Origin: UBA10349 sp003485905
GTDB taxonomy: Bacteria > Pseudomonadota > Gammaproteobacteria > Arenicellales > Arenicellaceae
Direction of reading: 5' to 3'
NCBI GenBank assembly: GCA_943787185.1
Contig: CALSLL010000002.1
Coordinates: forward strand, 434,001-498,000
Length of the DNA stretch: 64,000 bases
The notes beneath the pieces were generated by a model. The model saw nothing but the letters and a program-made list of their open reading frames with translations. It did no database searches and had not been told where the DNA came from. This document shows, one piece after another, positions 7,809-17,109 of the stretch. The number at the start of each line of letters is the position of its first letter. Position 1 is the first letter of the stretch. A program made the translations under genes and the position numbers.

Positions 7809-10800
7809 ATGGGGTTTTTAACAAGACTAATTGAGCGAAACCGCGCGAGTGTAGCGATTGTTGTGCTTATTTTGCTAGCCGGTGTAATTGCTCGTACTCA
7901 GATGACGATTGAGACATTTCCTAATGTCCCTGTTCCATTCGTGATTACGCAAGTTGTTCACCTAGGAATTTCGCCTGAAGATGGTGCACGCTTGATTGCA
8001 CGCCCGATCGAGCAAGAGCTGGAAACACTTGATGGCATCGTTGAAGTTCGCTCTACTGCTCGAGAAAATCTGGTTTATACGGTGGTCGAGTTCGATTTAG
8101 ACAAGGATATTGATGTGGCTGTCAGTGATGTGCGAGAGGCGGTAGATATAGCCCGAGCCGAATTCCCCGATAACACTGAAGAACCGATTGTTAGCGAAGT
8201 TTCTGCTGAGCAAGCGTTGGTGATAGTGGTGGCACTTTCAAGTGCGATCGCGTCAGAGCGCGACGTGTTTAATCTGGCAGAGGATTTAAAAAATCAATTT
8301 GAAGCGTTGCCGCAAGTTCTAGAAGTGACGATGAAAGGCGCGCGTGAAGAGGTGGCAGAGATACTAGTAAATCCGGCCAAAATGGATTTTTACAATGTAT
8401 CTACCAACGAGCTTCTTACCGCGGTTGCTCGCAATAACCTGCTAGTGCCGGCAGGTGATTTGGATTCTGCGAGCGGAAATTTTGGTGTGAAGGTTCCCGC
8501 GCTTATAGAGAATACCGATGATATTAAAGATATTCCGGTGCGCTCGTCTGCTAACGGTGTTATCCGCTTAGGTCAGGTTGCAGATATTAAAAGAACTTAT
8601 AAAGATGCCGCAGGTTTTTCCAGAGTTTATGGGCGTCCGGCGATTACATTGGAGGTGGTTAAGCGCTTGAAAGCGAATACTGCTGATACATCTCAAGCGG
8701 TACGTAGTTTGGTTGATACCCAACGAGACAGGTTTCCATCGTCGATTAATGTTGATTACGTTTATGACACTGCTTTTTTTGCAGAAGATATGGTTAGCGA
8801 ACTGACCGGAAATATAGTGTTTGCGATGGCCCTTGTGATGGTTGTGGTAGTGGCTTCACTAGGCTTGCGCTCGGGGCTTTTGGTTGGGTTTGGAATACCG
8901 TTTTCTTTATTGGGTTCAATGATTATCGTCCATCAGATGGGGTATTCATTTAACTTTATGATTATGTTCGGGCTACTTTTGGCTATGGGCATGCTTATTG
9001 ATGGCGCGATTGTGATTGTTGAGTATACGGTTCGATTGCGGGGCGAAGGTGTATCCGCAATGGAAGCGTATCTGCGCGCTATTCGAAGAATGGGAATGCC
9101 AGTTATTGCATCGACTTTAACTACCTTGGCTGCATTCCTGCCACTTATGTTCTGGCCAGGTATTATGGGCAAGTTTATGGGGTATTTGCCGGTAACTGTT
9201 TTTGCGGTCTTGATTTGGTCGTTAGTATTCTCGTTAATAGTAGTACCTGTACTTGGCGTAAACTTTTCTGGAGAAAAGTGCGATGGGTTTGGCCCGGTCA
9301 AACAACGTAAAGATGTGGAGTTCAATTTAATTCAGAATTCCTATCTGGGGCTGCTTGGGCGGGTGCTTGATAAACCTCTAGCATCGCTAACTATTATGAT
9401 ACTGCTGCTTTACGCAATATTTTTTAGTTACGGCACCTGGGGTCGCGGTACTGTCTTGGTAGATGAAGAGAATGAGGACGTATTTACAACTGTCAGTATA
9501 CGTGCCCAAGGGAATTTGACCGTTGAAGAAAAGGCAGAACTTGTCGTCTCGACCGAAGAGGTGCTTGCAACCATTCCTGAAGTTAAAAGTTATTATGTGA
9601 GTAGCGGGGGGTTTGGTAATGGAGGTGCAAGTAGTAAAGATGAAGTAGCCGGAATATTGCTTGAACTGGTTCATACAAAACAAAGGGACCTCAGTTCTGC
9701 GGAAAGTCTGGAAAAAATTCGTGGACTGACAAATAGTTTTCCGGGAATTATTGTACAGGTCAAGAAAATCGAAGGCGGGCCACCAGTCGGCAAAGATGTT
9801 CAAATAGAACTCACTAGCCGTAACCGAGATTTATTAAATGAAGTGACTCAACAAATTCGAAGATACTTTGATGATGAATTAAGCAATGTTATCGATGTCG
9901 AAGATACCTTGTCGCTTCCAGGGATCGACTGGAATATCGAAGTGGATAGGAATCAGGCGGCGATGCATGGCGTCGATATCGCTCAGCTTGGCGGTATGAT
10001 TCAATTGGTAACTGACGGTATGTATTTGGGTGAGTATCGTCCGGACGATGCTGATGCGGAAGTTGAATTGCGGCTTCGCTATCCGGCGGAAGATCGCTCG
10101 ATTGAGCGTTTGAAGAATTTGCGTATTGCGACGCCACAAGGACCAGTACCCATTTCTAGCTTTGTTGATATCAAGCCTATGCCTCGGGTGGCTGTAATTC
10201 AGCGTCTAGATAGTGTTGAGGTTACACAAGTGACCGCAAATACCGACCAGGGTATTTTGGCCAGCGATAAGACAGCGGAAGTTCAGGCATGGTTGGACAC
10301 TCAGGATTTTGCGGACGGCGTGAATATTGAGTTTCGAGGTGGGGCAGAAGAGAGTGATGAGGCTACTGCATTTTTAGGTTATGCCGCGGGCATGGCGTTA
10401 TCGCTAATGATGATTATTTTGGTAGCGCAGTTTAATAGCTTTTATCAAGCGATATTGATTTTGTCGGCTGTTGTAATGTCGACTGCAGGGGTGTTGTTAG
10501 GCCTTTTGCTGGGCGGAAATTCGTTTAGTGTGATTTTGACCGGAATCGGGCTTGTAGCACTCGCGGGTATTGTTGTGAACAATAATATTGTTTTGATTGA
10601 TACTTTTAACAAGTATCGCTTGGATCACCCTGAGGAGTCTGTGCGTGATGCCGCATACAATGCAGCCCGCTTGCGGTTTCGTCCGGTGTTGTTAACTACT
10701 TTAACGACTATTATTGGTCTGTTACCGCTGGCTAATGGGGTGAGTATTGATTTGATTGGACGCGAAATCCAATTTGGTAGTCAAACAGCATCCTTTTGGG

Positions 10801-10955
10801 CACCAATGGCGGCATCTATTGTTAATGGTCTGGCTTTTTCGACCATACTTACACTGTTAGTGACTCCAGTGATGCTAGTGGTACCTGAGTTTATAGCCAA
10901 GTCTAGCAGGCGTATCTACCGGAGATTTTCGTCCCGCCCAGTGGCGGCGCAATAA
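7809..10955 (+). CDS. RND efflux pump, inner-membrane permease (AcrB-type)
   Basis: At 1048 residues it has the normal length of the family. Helix 1 is followed by the first large periplasmic loop (ETFPNVPVP, GISPEDGARLIARPIEQELETLDGI), helices 2-6 with the proton-relay segment GMLIDGAIVIVEY, helix 7, the second large loop, and helices 8-12 with LVALAGIVVNNNIVLIDTFN. Only the first Asp of the AcrB Asp407/408 pair is kept; the second position is Gly, which is common in non-HAE1 subfamilies. Lys/Arg partners sit in the C-terminal half. It works with the adaptor encoded immediately upstream. The substrate cannot be predicted. Confidence 0.93.
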   Translation: MGFLTRLIERNRASVAIVVLILLAGVIARTQMTIETFPNVPVPFVITQVVHLGISPEDGARLIARPIEQELETLDGIVEVRSTARENLVYTVVEFDLDKDIDVAVSDVREAVDIARAEFPDNTEEPIVSEVSAEQALVIVVALSSAIASERDVFNLAEDLKNQFEALPQVLEVTMKGAREEVAEILVNPAKMDFYNVSTNELLTAVARNNLLVPAGDLDSASGNFGVKVPALIENTDDIKDIPVRSSANGVIRLGQVADIKRTYKDAAGFSRVYGRPAITLEVVKRLKANTADTSQAVRSLVDTQRDRFPSSINVDYVYDTAFFAEDMVSELTGNIVFAMALVMVVVVASLGLRSGLLVGFGIPFSLLGSMIIVHQMGYSFNFMIMFGLLLAMGMLIDGAIVIVEYTVRLRGEGVSAMEAYLRAIRRMGMPVIASTLTTLAAFLPLMFWPGIMGKFMGYLPVTVFAVLIWSLVFSLIVVPVLGVNFSGEKCDGFGPVKQRKDVEFNLIQNSYLGLLGRVLDKPLASLTIMILLLYAIFFSYGTWGRGTVLVDEENEDVFTTVSIRAQGNLTVEEKAELVVSTEEVLATIPEVKSYYVSSGGFGNGGASSKDEVAGILLELVHTKQRDLSSAESLEKIRGLTNSFPGIIVQVKKIEGGPPVGKDVQIELTSRNRDLLNEVTQQIRRYFDDELSNVIDVEDTLSLPGIDWNIEVDRNQAAMHGVDIAQLGGMIQLVTDGMYLGEYRPDDADAEVELRLRYPAEDRSIERLKNLRIATPQGPVPISSFVDIKPMPRVAVIQRLDSVEVTQVTANTDQGILASDKTAEVQAWLDTQDFADGVNIEFRGGAEESDEATAFLGYAAGMALSLMMIILVAQFNSFYQAILILSAVVMSTAGVLLGLLLGGNSFSVILTGIGLVALAGIVVNNNIVLIDTFNKYRLDHPEESVRDAAYNAARLRFRPVLLTTLTTIIGLLPLANGVSIDLIGREIQFGSQTASFWAPMAASIVNGLAFSTILTLLVTPVMLVVPEFIAKSSRRIYRRFSSRPVAAQ

Positions 10956-11034
10956 GCCTATAGTATAAGTTGTTATTTCAATCCGTAGGTCTGTCTACGG
11001 GCTGATCTCTTCAGCCAAAGCTTGTCAAGGCACG

Positions 11035-11847
11035 TTAATCTGCAACCGCCACTTCATAGCCGGTAAATTTTCGAATATTGATTACGCCAGTATCGAGTAA
11101 TAAATACTGTCCCTTAATACCGTTAAGGGTTCCAGATACCGACGGGTTTTTGTCGAAATTGTGTGAGCTGATTTTTTCAGGAAACACATTAACCGGATAA
11201 TTGAATGTGAGAACCTCAGCGTCTATCTCGTTAATGGTTTCGGATGACCACTTCTGGCTTATTTCTTGCACTCGATCGGATATCTGAGGCAAAAGCCCAT
11301 CGCGCAGGGTGGGCAGATCTAGCGCTTCGTTGTTACCTTTAAGCAATGCCCGCCAGTTGGTCTTGTCGGCAATATGATCGGTAAGAGTGGTTTCTATTAA
11401 TCCGGAAATTAGCCGAGTGCTGACTTGGTAAATTGGTAACGCCTGAGTTGCACCCTGATCCATCCAGCGCGTGGGCGTTTGAGTTCCACGAGTTATTCCG
11501 ACCTTTAGGCCAGACGTGTTGGCTAAATACACGATATGCGGAGCCATACAGTTGGTTTCGCCCCATTCTGGTTCACGGCAGGTGCCTTCATAGTAATGGC
11601 AAGTTTCCGGCTTCATGATGCACATATCGCATGCAGCGAGTCGTTTCATGCAGGGGAAGCAGTGACCTTGGGCGAAGCTCTTTTTTGTTTGTCGTCCGCA
11701 GGAGGTGCAATAAATATTGCCCGTAAAATTTAACTCAATTCGATTTCCTAGGTAGGGATTTAATGGTAGTAAATCCTCACCAAGTGGTAGTGAGTAGTCC
11801 ACCACATCATTGTGGCGCGTCTGCATTTTTCTAAGTGTGCCTTGCAT
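11035..11847 (-). CDS. DUF2797 family zinc-ribbon / GIY-YIG-like protein
   Basis: A 270-residue soluble protein. The central part carries a dense set of cysteines (CTSCGRQ, HCFPCMKR, CDMCIMK, CHYY, C, NC), which must form zinc sites. It is followed by HIVYLANTSGLKVGITRG and a WMDQGA segment, a layout recalled from DUF2797, which resembles GIY-YIG nuclease folds. A nucleic-acid role is plausible but unproven. It is convergent with the RND operon: 79 bases separate the two stops, and the gap contains a hairpin CCGTAG/CTACGG (10983-11000) without a U-tract. The gene appears intact. Confidence 0.8.
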   Translation of the reverse strand: MQGTLRKMQTRHNDVVDYSLPLGEDLLPLNPYLGNRIELNFTGNIYCTSCGRQTKKSFAQGHCFPCMKRLAACDMCIMKPETCHYYEGTCREPEWGETNCMAPHIVYLANTSGLKVGITRGTQTPTRWMDQGATQALPIYQVSTRLISGLIETTLTDHIADKTNWRALLKGNNEALDLPTLRDGLLPQISDRVQEISQKWSSETINEIDAEVLTFNYPVNVFPEKISSHNFDKNPSVSGTLNGIKGQYLLLDTGVINIRKFTGYEVAVAD

Positions 11848-11977
11848 ACAATTTCTAGCAAATGTTGTGATAGTTTTATTAGAACACGGTCTTTGTCCCA
11901 GTGCGATTCTAAAAAGAGCTATACGTCAACCAATATCTGGTGGATCAAGGGTTATGTCTTTGAGTGAGCACTTAGGG

Positions 11978-12008
11978 GTTTGAAAAAAGTTTACTCCCCC
12001 CCAAGTAA
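11978..12008 (+). promoter_or_regulatory. Candidate sigma-32 (heat-shock) promoter for hsp20
   Basis: TTGAA at 11980-11984 is followed, after 14 bases, by CCCCA at 11999-12003. This matches the core of the heat-shock consensus (CTTGAA, 13-17 bases, CCCCAT) and lies about 95 bases upstream of the small heat-shock gene. The -10 element sits at the end of a C7 run. Confidence 0.45.
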
Positions 12009-12100
12009 TTAAGCGTCGATGCTATGCCTCAACGAGGGTGGCTCGAAATCCGACCATTAGATTGGTTATTATCTTATTGCTTCTTTAGGAGAATATTATC

Positions 12101-12558
12101 ATGGCAACATTTGACTTGACCCCACTTTACCGCAGTACTGTTGGTTTTGACCGATTGGCTTCGGTTATTGATACTGCTTACCGAAACGAAACCAGTTCTG
12201 CTGGTTACCCACCCTACGACATTGAAGTTCGAGACGAAAACGAATATGCGGTAACCATAGCTGCCGCCGGGTTCGAGCAAGAGGAACTTGATATTCAGGC
12301 CGAAAATCGGATGATAAAAGTAACAAGCAGTTCTTGTATCAAGGTATCGCGACACGAGCATTCGAGCGCAAATTTAACTTGGCCGATCATGTCGAAGTTA
12401 CTGATGCTGAATTTAACAACGGATTATTAACGGTGAATTTAGTACGAGAAATTCCCGAAGCGATGAAGCCGAAATCCATTTCTATTAATGGTGTTAAAAC
12501 GCTTCAAGAGGTCAATCAATCCTATGATAATGAGTCATCTGAAGAAAAAGCCGCATAG
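12101..12558 (+). pseudogene. ibpA: Small heat-shock protein (Hsp20/IbpA type), frameshifted by an apparent ~28-bp deletion
   Basis: The frame begins with a good ribosome site (GGAG, 9-base spacer) and reads MATFDLTPLYRSTVGFDRL, typical of IbpA/Hsp20, through the first half of the alpha-crystallin domain (YPPYDIEVRDENEYAVTIAA). After IKV at about 12322 it leaves the family sequence and stops at 12430. The rest of the family sequence (FLYQGIATRAFERKFNLAD, then NGLLTVNLV and EIPEAMKPKSI) continues in another frame from 12331 to the stop at 12558. Only 8 bases lie between the two halves, where relatives have roughly 10-13 residues, so a net loss of about 28 bases (3n+1) fits. The product should be a holdase that binds unfolding proteins, but here it would lack half its core domain. 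Confidence 0.8.
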
Positions 12559-12597
12559 AAAACCTCGGCTCGACTAGATTGAGCAAGCCCTTAATTG

Positions 12598-12637
12598 AGG
12601 TGGTGTCCCATTGGTCGGGGTGCCACCTTTTATTTTG
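12598..12637 (+). terminator. Intrinsic terminator after hsp20
   Basis: AGGTGG (12598-12603) pairs with CCACCT (12623-12628), followed by TTTATTTT. It lies 40 bases after the hsp20 stop and just before the end of the convergent antiporter gene. Confidence 0.7.
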
Positions 12638-12670
12638 ACTTACGCCGACTAGAAAAATTGTTTCTACGGG

Positions 12671-15184
12671 TCAGCTACTAGCTGGTGAGGCGGCTTTGCT
12701 ATTATCAGCGGTACGCTGCACCGTGACATCGTGAACCACTGCTTTTAGTTGTAAATTGTTGTCCATAAGTTTCTGAAAGTCTTTTTTAGGTAATATCAGT
12801 AAATCACAATACGTATCAGCAACTACATCTGCGTTTCTGGGTTTATCATTTATAAGCGCCATTTCACCAAAAAAATCTCCACTACCTAATTCAATCTCAC
12901 GGTCTGCTACTTTTATAGTTACTGCGCCTGAAGATATGAAATACATGGCGTCTCCTACCTCACCAGTCGAAATGATTTTTTCTCGGGGATACGTGAATCG
13001 CGGTTGGAGTAGAGCCGCAATATCGTTTCTTACAGTTTCTGGCAATTTGGCAAAAAAAGGTACGGCTAAAAGCAGATTTGTTGAATCAAGTCCTAGGTCT
13101 AAATAAGGTTTTTTAGATGATTGATCCTTTCGATTTTCTAATTCCCGCAGGAGGTCATCCATTATTTCGTTATTTATAAGAGACGCTCGGCCTAATTCGA
13201 GATATGTGCTCTTTTCGATTCGATTCACTGCCATGACAAACATTCGGCGTTCGACCTGTTCAGCGTACTCAGGGTAGGCCCTGACCACGTCACTCAATTC
13301 ACGTGATATGCGGCCAAGTCGGATTGACGTTAGTTGTTTTATCTCAGACAGGTTATCTTCGCTTAGCATTTCTGTTAGGCCAGATGGTAGATCACGGTTT
13401 ATTTCTCGCAAAGCAACTGTCATCGAACTGAGCTCTTCAAACCTCCGAGTAAGTAATCGCGTTAGCGGAGCAGAATAATTCAATTTACGTTGCATCAAAC
13501 TGGCAAAATTCATTTGCCAGCCAAATTGCATGGAATGTTGGGTTGTCATCATGTAGCCAGAGGGGCCGGACTGTTTTAAGCTATCTGCGAGGTCATGCAT
13601 CGCGGCAAATAAGGTTCGAGCGGTATTAGCATCAATCATTTGCTGTTCTAGTTGTCGTGCGTAAACTTGTCGTTCCTGATGCACCATGGTATCCAACCTA
13701 AATGATATCCATTCATTGTCGTCCATGGCTGTTAGGCGATTTTTACTAATACTCTCGCTGCTATACTTCTCTTGATTATGGTCGAAGCTGTGTAATATTT
13801 GAGTAATAAATTCTTTATCTGCTTCACTAGATTTACTCAGTTCTTCAGCTTGTGAGCGAATGGTCGAACGCGCGTTCGCTAAAGCCCGTTCCTTTATCAG
13901 TTCATCAGTTCGACTGAGTCTATTCAGCTTTAATAGACGAATTAATAACGGGAGAGTCGTACCGTTCACAAACAAAGTGAACAACACATAGGCCGTGGCA
14001 AGCAATCCTATAAATGCCTGAAGTTCTGCCGGAAATTACTCATCTTTCATTACCGCAAGCCCAAGTGCCAGCGGCACGGCACCAAGTAACCCCCCCCAGC
14101 ACATTACCATTCGGTACCGCGTGGATACGTGAGCAGAAAAGTTAATTTTGGACATTAACGGTAGCAACACGAACATAATAAATACTCGAGCTGCCAATAC
14201 GATGATTGCCAAACCTATAAGTTGGGCTAATTCGGTGCGACCAAACTCCTTTAAGACGGCTGGAACGGCAAGGCCCATTAGAAGAAAAACCATTGAATTA
14301 GCGATAAAACCAAGTTGCTCCCAAACTTCTTGGAGAGTCTTCCAGTTGCTTGGGGGAAGGGTTGAACGACCTACGGAAGCTACGACAAGACCCGCAGTTA
14401 CCGCAGCCATAACTCCGGATACCTGAAGGTAGGATTCGCCAATAATCATACATAGGTAAGGCAGAGATATTGACAATGTATTTTTTGCGATAGGAATATC
14501 GCCTAGCCATTTGAATACCCAGCAAAACACGCGAGCTATAAAATAGCCAACCATTACGCCACCAACGAACACTTTAAGGAATGCAAGAAGACCTGCAAGT
14601 AAATTAGCTTCTTGAGTTCCGACCAACATGCCTGTTAGCAACGAAAATAAAACGATCGCTGCAGCATCGTTAAATAGGCTTTCTCCTTCGATTAACATGG
14701 TTAGACGCTTGGGTGCGCCAACATTTTTGAAAATAGATACAACAGCAATGGGGTCGGTGGATGAGATAATCGTGCCGAGCAATAAGCAGGCAATCAACCC
14801 GTACCCTACTAGGCTGTTTAGAGCCAGCCCAACGGTGAGGGTGACAATAAGGACACCAAATACGGAGAGGAAAAGGATTGGTGCAATATCATCGCTTAGA
14901 CGTCGGATGTCGATGCCTAGTGCCGATTCAAACAATAGCGCAGGCAGAAATACGTACATAACAAGGTCAAGTGTGATTTCCACCGAGCCAAGCGCAATAA
15001 AGAGGTTGGAGATCAAAGGGAGCGTACGATCTCCGAGAGCCAGTGTTGTGCTACCCAAAAGAATGCCGGCGAATGCCAGCATTATGGTAAAGGGAAATCG
15101 CAGTCGCCGAGCCAAAGGTAGTAGTACTACGGCGAAAGCCAGCAATACTGCGGCACCAAAGATGGCTTGTAAAAGTTGATTCAA
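12671..15184 (-). pseudogene. CPA1-type Na+/H+ antiporter with C-terminal cyclic-nucleotide-binding domain, in-frame TAA
   Basis: One reading frame from 15184 to 12671 (838 codons) is interrupted only by TAA at 14036-14038. The first 382 residues hold membrane helices with the exchanger motifs SSTDPIAVVSIF and EGESLFNDA and reach WGGLLGAVPLALGLAV. The stop follows VMKDE, and the same frame resumes with FPAELQAFIGLLATAYVLFTLFVNG, the expected last helix. A long helical cytoplasmic region follows, then a cyclic-nucleotide domain near the end with FGEMALINDKPRNADV, including the conserved Arg. A single base change explains the break. If real, the membrane part would lose its final helix and regulatory tail. 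A C8 run at 14090-14097 is in frame here. Confidence 0.8.
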
Positions 15185-15452
15185 AAAATATTCATCCTGT
15201 GGTTTGTATGTCTATTTCTTAAAAGTTGCTTACTTAACTCAAGCCTGACATTGATCCTAAATAATGTGTCATTGTTAAACAAGTCGATGCCGTCTACTAC
15301 ATTTGGTAAATATATTCTGTTTTTGCTAATCATGAGATACTCATCAGCACTAACAGGACTGTCCAGCGTATACTTTAGTAATTAAGCTCGATAGAATTAA
15401 TGATTATAAAAATTTATTCAAACACCTTGATGAAACAGCGGAGCCAAGATTC

Positions 15453-15884
15453 ATGAAAAGCTTTTCTTTATTAAAATCCATATTCGGCGGTAAGTCCCTA
15501 CCAGACGAAGAACAACGAGCATTATTTGAAGAATTACTATTTTTAACACTGGCTCGTGCCAGTCGTACGGATTTAGACACCGCTGAGGTCGAAGTAGATA
15601 TCATCTGCAAAATACTCGAACAGCATGGTGTAAAAGTAACCGCTCAAGAGGTACGTTTAGCTTCTATGTCTGAATTGTATGAAGATGCGCCGTTAGAAAA
15701 GTATTTGGCCAAGGGCGGTCAACAGCTCAATATTGCACACCGTCAAGATATCATATCTGGTCTGCTCAGCGTTGTTAAAGGCGATGGAGTGGTGGGTGCA
15801 GCCGAAGCGGAATTTTTTAATCTCGTGGCAGAGGCTTTGGATTTATCTCCTATTCACTTGGTTGGTGTTACGGTCGACGGCTAA
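15453..15884 (+). CDS. TerB-family (tellurite resistance-like) protein
   Basis: A 143-residue soluble, mostly helical protein. The pattern LLFLTLARASRTDLDTAEVEVD..CKIL and the later GLLSVVKGDGVVGAAEAEFFNLVAEAL match the TerB domain, a small helical fold with acidic metal-binding positions, found in many proteins without a role in tellurite resistance. It is divergent from the antiporter gene and 46 bases upstream of the DUF3307 gene, so the two may share a transcript. No other ter genes are near, so a general stress or metal role is more likely than a classical Ter system. Confidence 0.8.
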   Translation: MKSFSLLKSIFGGKSLPDEEQRALFEELLFLTLARASRTDLDTAEVEVDIICKILEQHGVKVTAQEVRLASMSELYEDAPLEKYLAKGGQQLNIAHRQDIISGLLSVVKGDGVVGAAEAEFFNLVAEALDLSPIHLVGVTVDG

Positions 15885-15930
15885 TCAAAGTCGATGCCCT
15901 ATAGTTGGGTGATGGGTTCTGGAATGAGTA

Positions 15931-16275
15931 ATGGCTGAAAGTGCGTATGTGCTGTTTTTCTGGTTATTAGTTGGCCATTCAATTGCAGATTATGGTCTTC
16001 AAACTGATTGGTTAGAAAAACATAAGCAGCGATCGGCGTGGGCCCATTTACCTGTAGCACAAAGAATTAATTGGATTTTCCCACTTACTGCACACGCGTC
16101 CATTCATGCGGGAGCGGTGGCGTTTGCCACTGGTAGTATTACACTCGGTCTAGCTGAATTATCAGCTCATTGGTTGATTGATTTTGCTAAAGGGGAAGGT
16201 AAGTTCGGTTTTGCTTTGGACCAGTTCTTACATATCTTATGTAAACTGGCATGGGTTGCCATTTTGTTTGTTTAA
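15931..16275 (+). CDS. DUF3307 family membrane protein
   Basis: A 114-residue protein with about three or four membrane helices. It carries the family signature GHSIADYGLQTDWLEKHK near the N-terminus and the His-rich HWLIDFAKGEGKFGFALDQFLHILCK near the C-terminus; the spaced His/Asp residues suggest a membrane metal site. Its stop is 14 bases before the ATG of yaaA. Function unknown. Length is at the short end of what I remember for the family. Confidence 0.75.
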   Translation: MAESAYVLFFWLLVGHSIADYGLQTDWLEKHKQRSAWAHLPVAQRINWIFPLTAHASIHAGAVAFATGSITLGLAELSAHWLIDFAKGEGKFGFALDQFLHILCKLAWVAILFV

Positions 16276-16289
16276 TTTTCAAGATTAAT

Positions 16290-17066
16290 ATGATTGCAAT
16301 AATTTCTCCTGCAAAAACACTCGACTATGAGACTCCGGTTACGGTTAAGGATTCTACGATGCCTGAGTATGTTGCCAGAAGTAGTGAACTGGTAAATATT
16401 ATGCGTAAAAAGTCTCCACAGGATATTGCGAGCTTAATGGGCGTGTCGGATAACATAGCGCATTTAAATTTTGAACGTTTTGCTGATTGGAGCGAAAAAT
16501 TCACCACCAAAAACTCCCGTCAATCTTTACTGGCCTTTAAAGGCGATGTGTATATTGGTCTAAATGCTTATTCGTTCGATTCGGGGGACTTTGATTTTGC
16601 GCAACAGCATTTGAGAATACTGTCTGGGCTTTACGGCGTTTTACGCCCATTGGATTTGATTCAACCTTATCGATTGGAAATGGGTATCAAATTGGCGAAT
16701 GAGCAAGGTTCGGACTTGTACCAATTTTGGGGTAGTTCGATTGCGGATTCCTTGAATCGACAGTTTCAGGAATCTGGCGGTGATACGCTGATTAATCTAG
16801 CGTCGAATGAGTATTTTAAATCAGTTGATACACACAATCTAAATGCCAAGATAGTGACCCCTGTCTTTAAAGACTATAAGAATGGTAAATATAAAATAAT
16901 TAGTTTTTACGCCAAGAAGGCACGCGGATTAATGGCGGCTTGGCTTACTACTAATCGAATTACTGATCCGGCAAAATTAAGTCAGTTTGATCTGGCTGGC
17001 TATAAATACTCAAAGCAGGACTCGAGTGACGACCAATTGATTTTTCTGCGTGACGAGATCAACTAA
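16290..17066 (+). CDS. yaaA: YaaA, peroxide stress protein (DUF328/UPF0246)
   Basis: The ATG at 16290 gives the family's standard N-terminus MIAIISPAKTLDYE; an earlier in-frame ATG at 16251 would overlap the upstream gene and is unlikely. The 258-residue protein shows the usual YaaA blocks: AFKGDVYIGLNAY, LYGVLRPLDLIQPYRLEMG, LASNEYFKSV and FYAKKARGLMAAW. In E. coli, YaaA is induced by OxyR and limits iron-driven damage by hydrogen peroxide; it binds DNA. No OxyR site was recognised here. It closes a short plus-strand run with terB and the DUF3307 gene. Confidence 0.93.
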   Translation: MIAIISPAKTLDYETPVTVKDSTMPEYVARSSELVNIMRKKSPQDIASLMGVSDNIAHLNFERFADWSEKFTTKNSRQSLLAFKGDVYIGLNAYSFDSGDFDFAQQHLRILSGLYGVLRPLDLIQPYRLEMGIKLANEQGSDLYQFWGSSIADSLNRQFQESGGDTLINLASNEYFKSVDTHNLNAKIVTPVFKDYKNGKYKIISFYAKKARGLMAAWLTTNRITDPAKLSQFDLAGYKYSKQDSSDDQLIFLRDEIN

Positions 17067-17109
17067 CGTACCGTTAATCTAGGACTCACTATAGTAAAGA
17101 GCAGTGCAG

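Noticed and set aside
15176..15385. Hydrophobic 69-codon frame in the gap before terB
   Set aside because: It starts inside the antiporter gene on the other strand, has no ribosome site and looks like translated AT-rich DNA.
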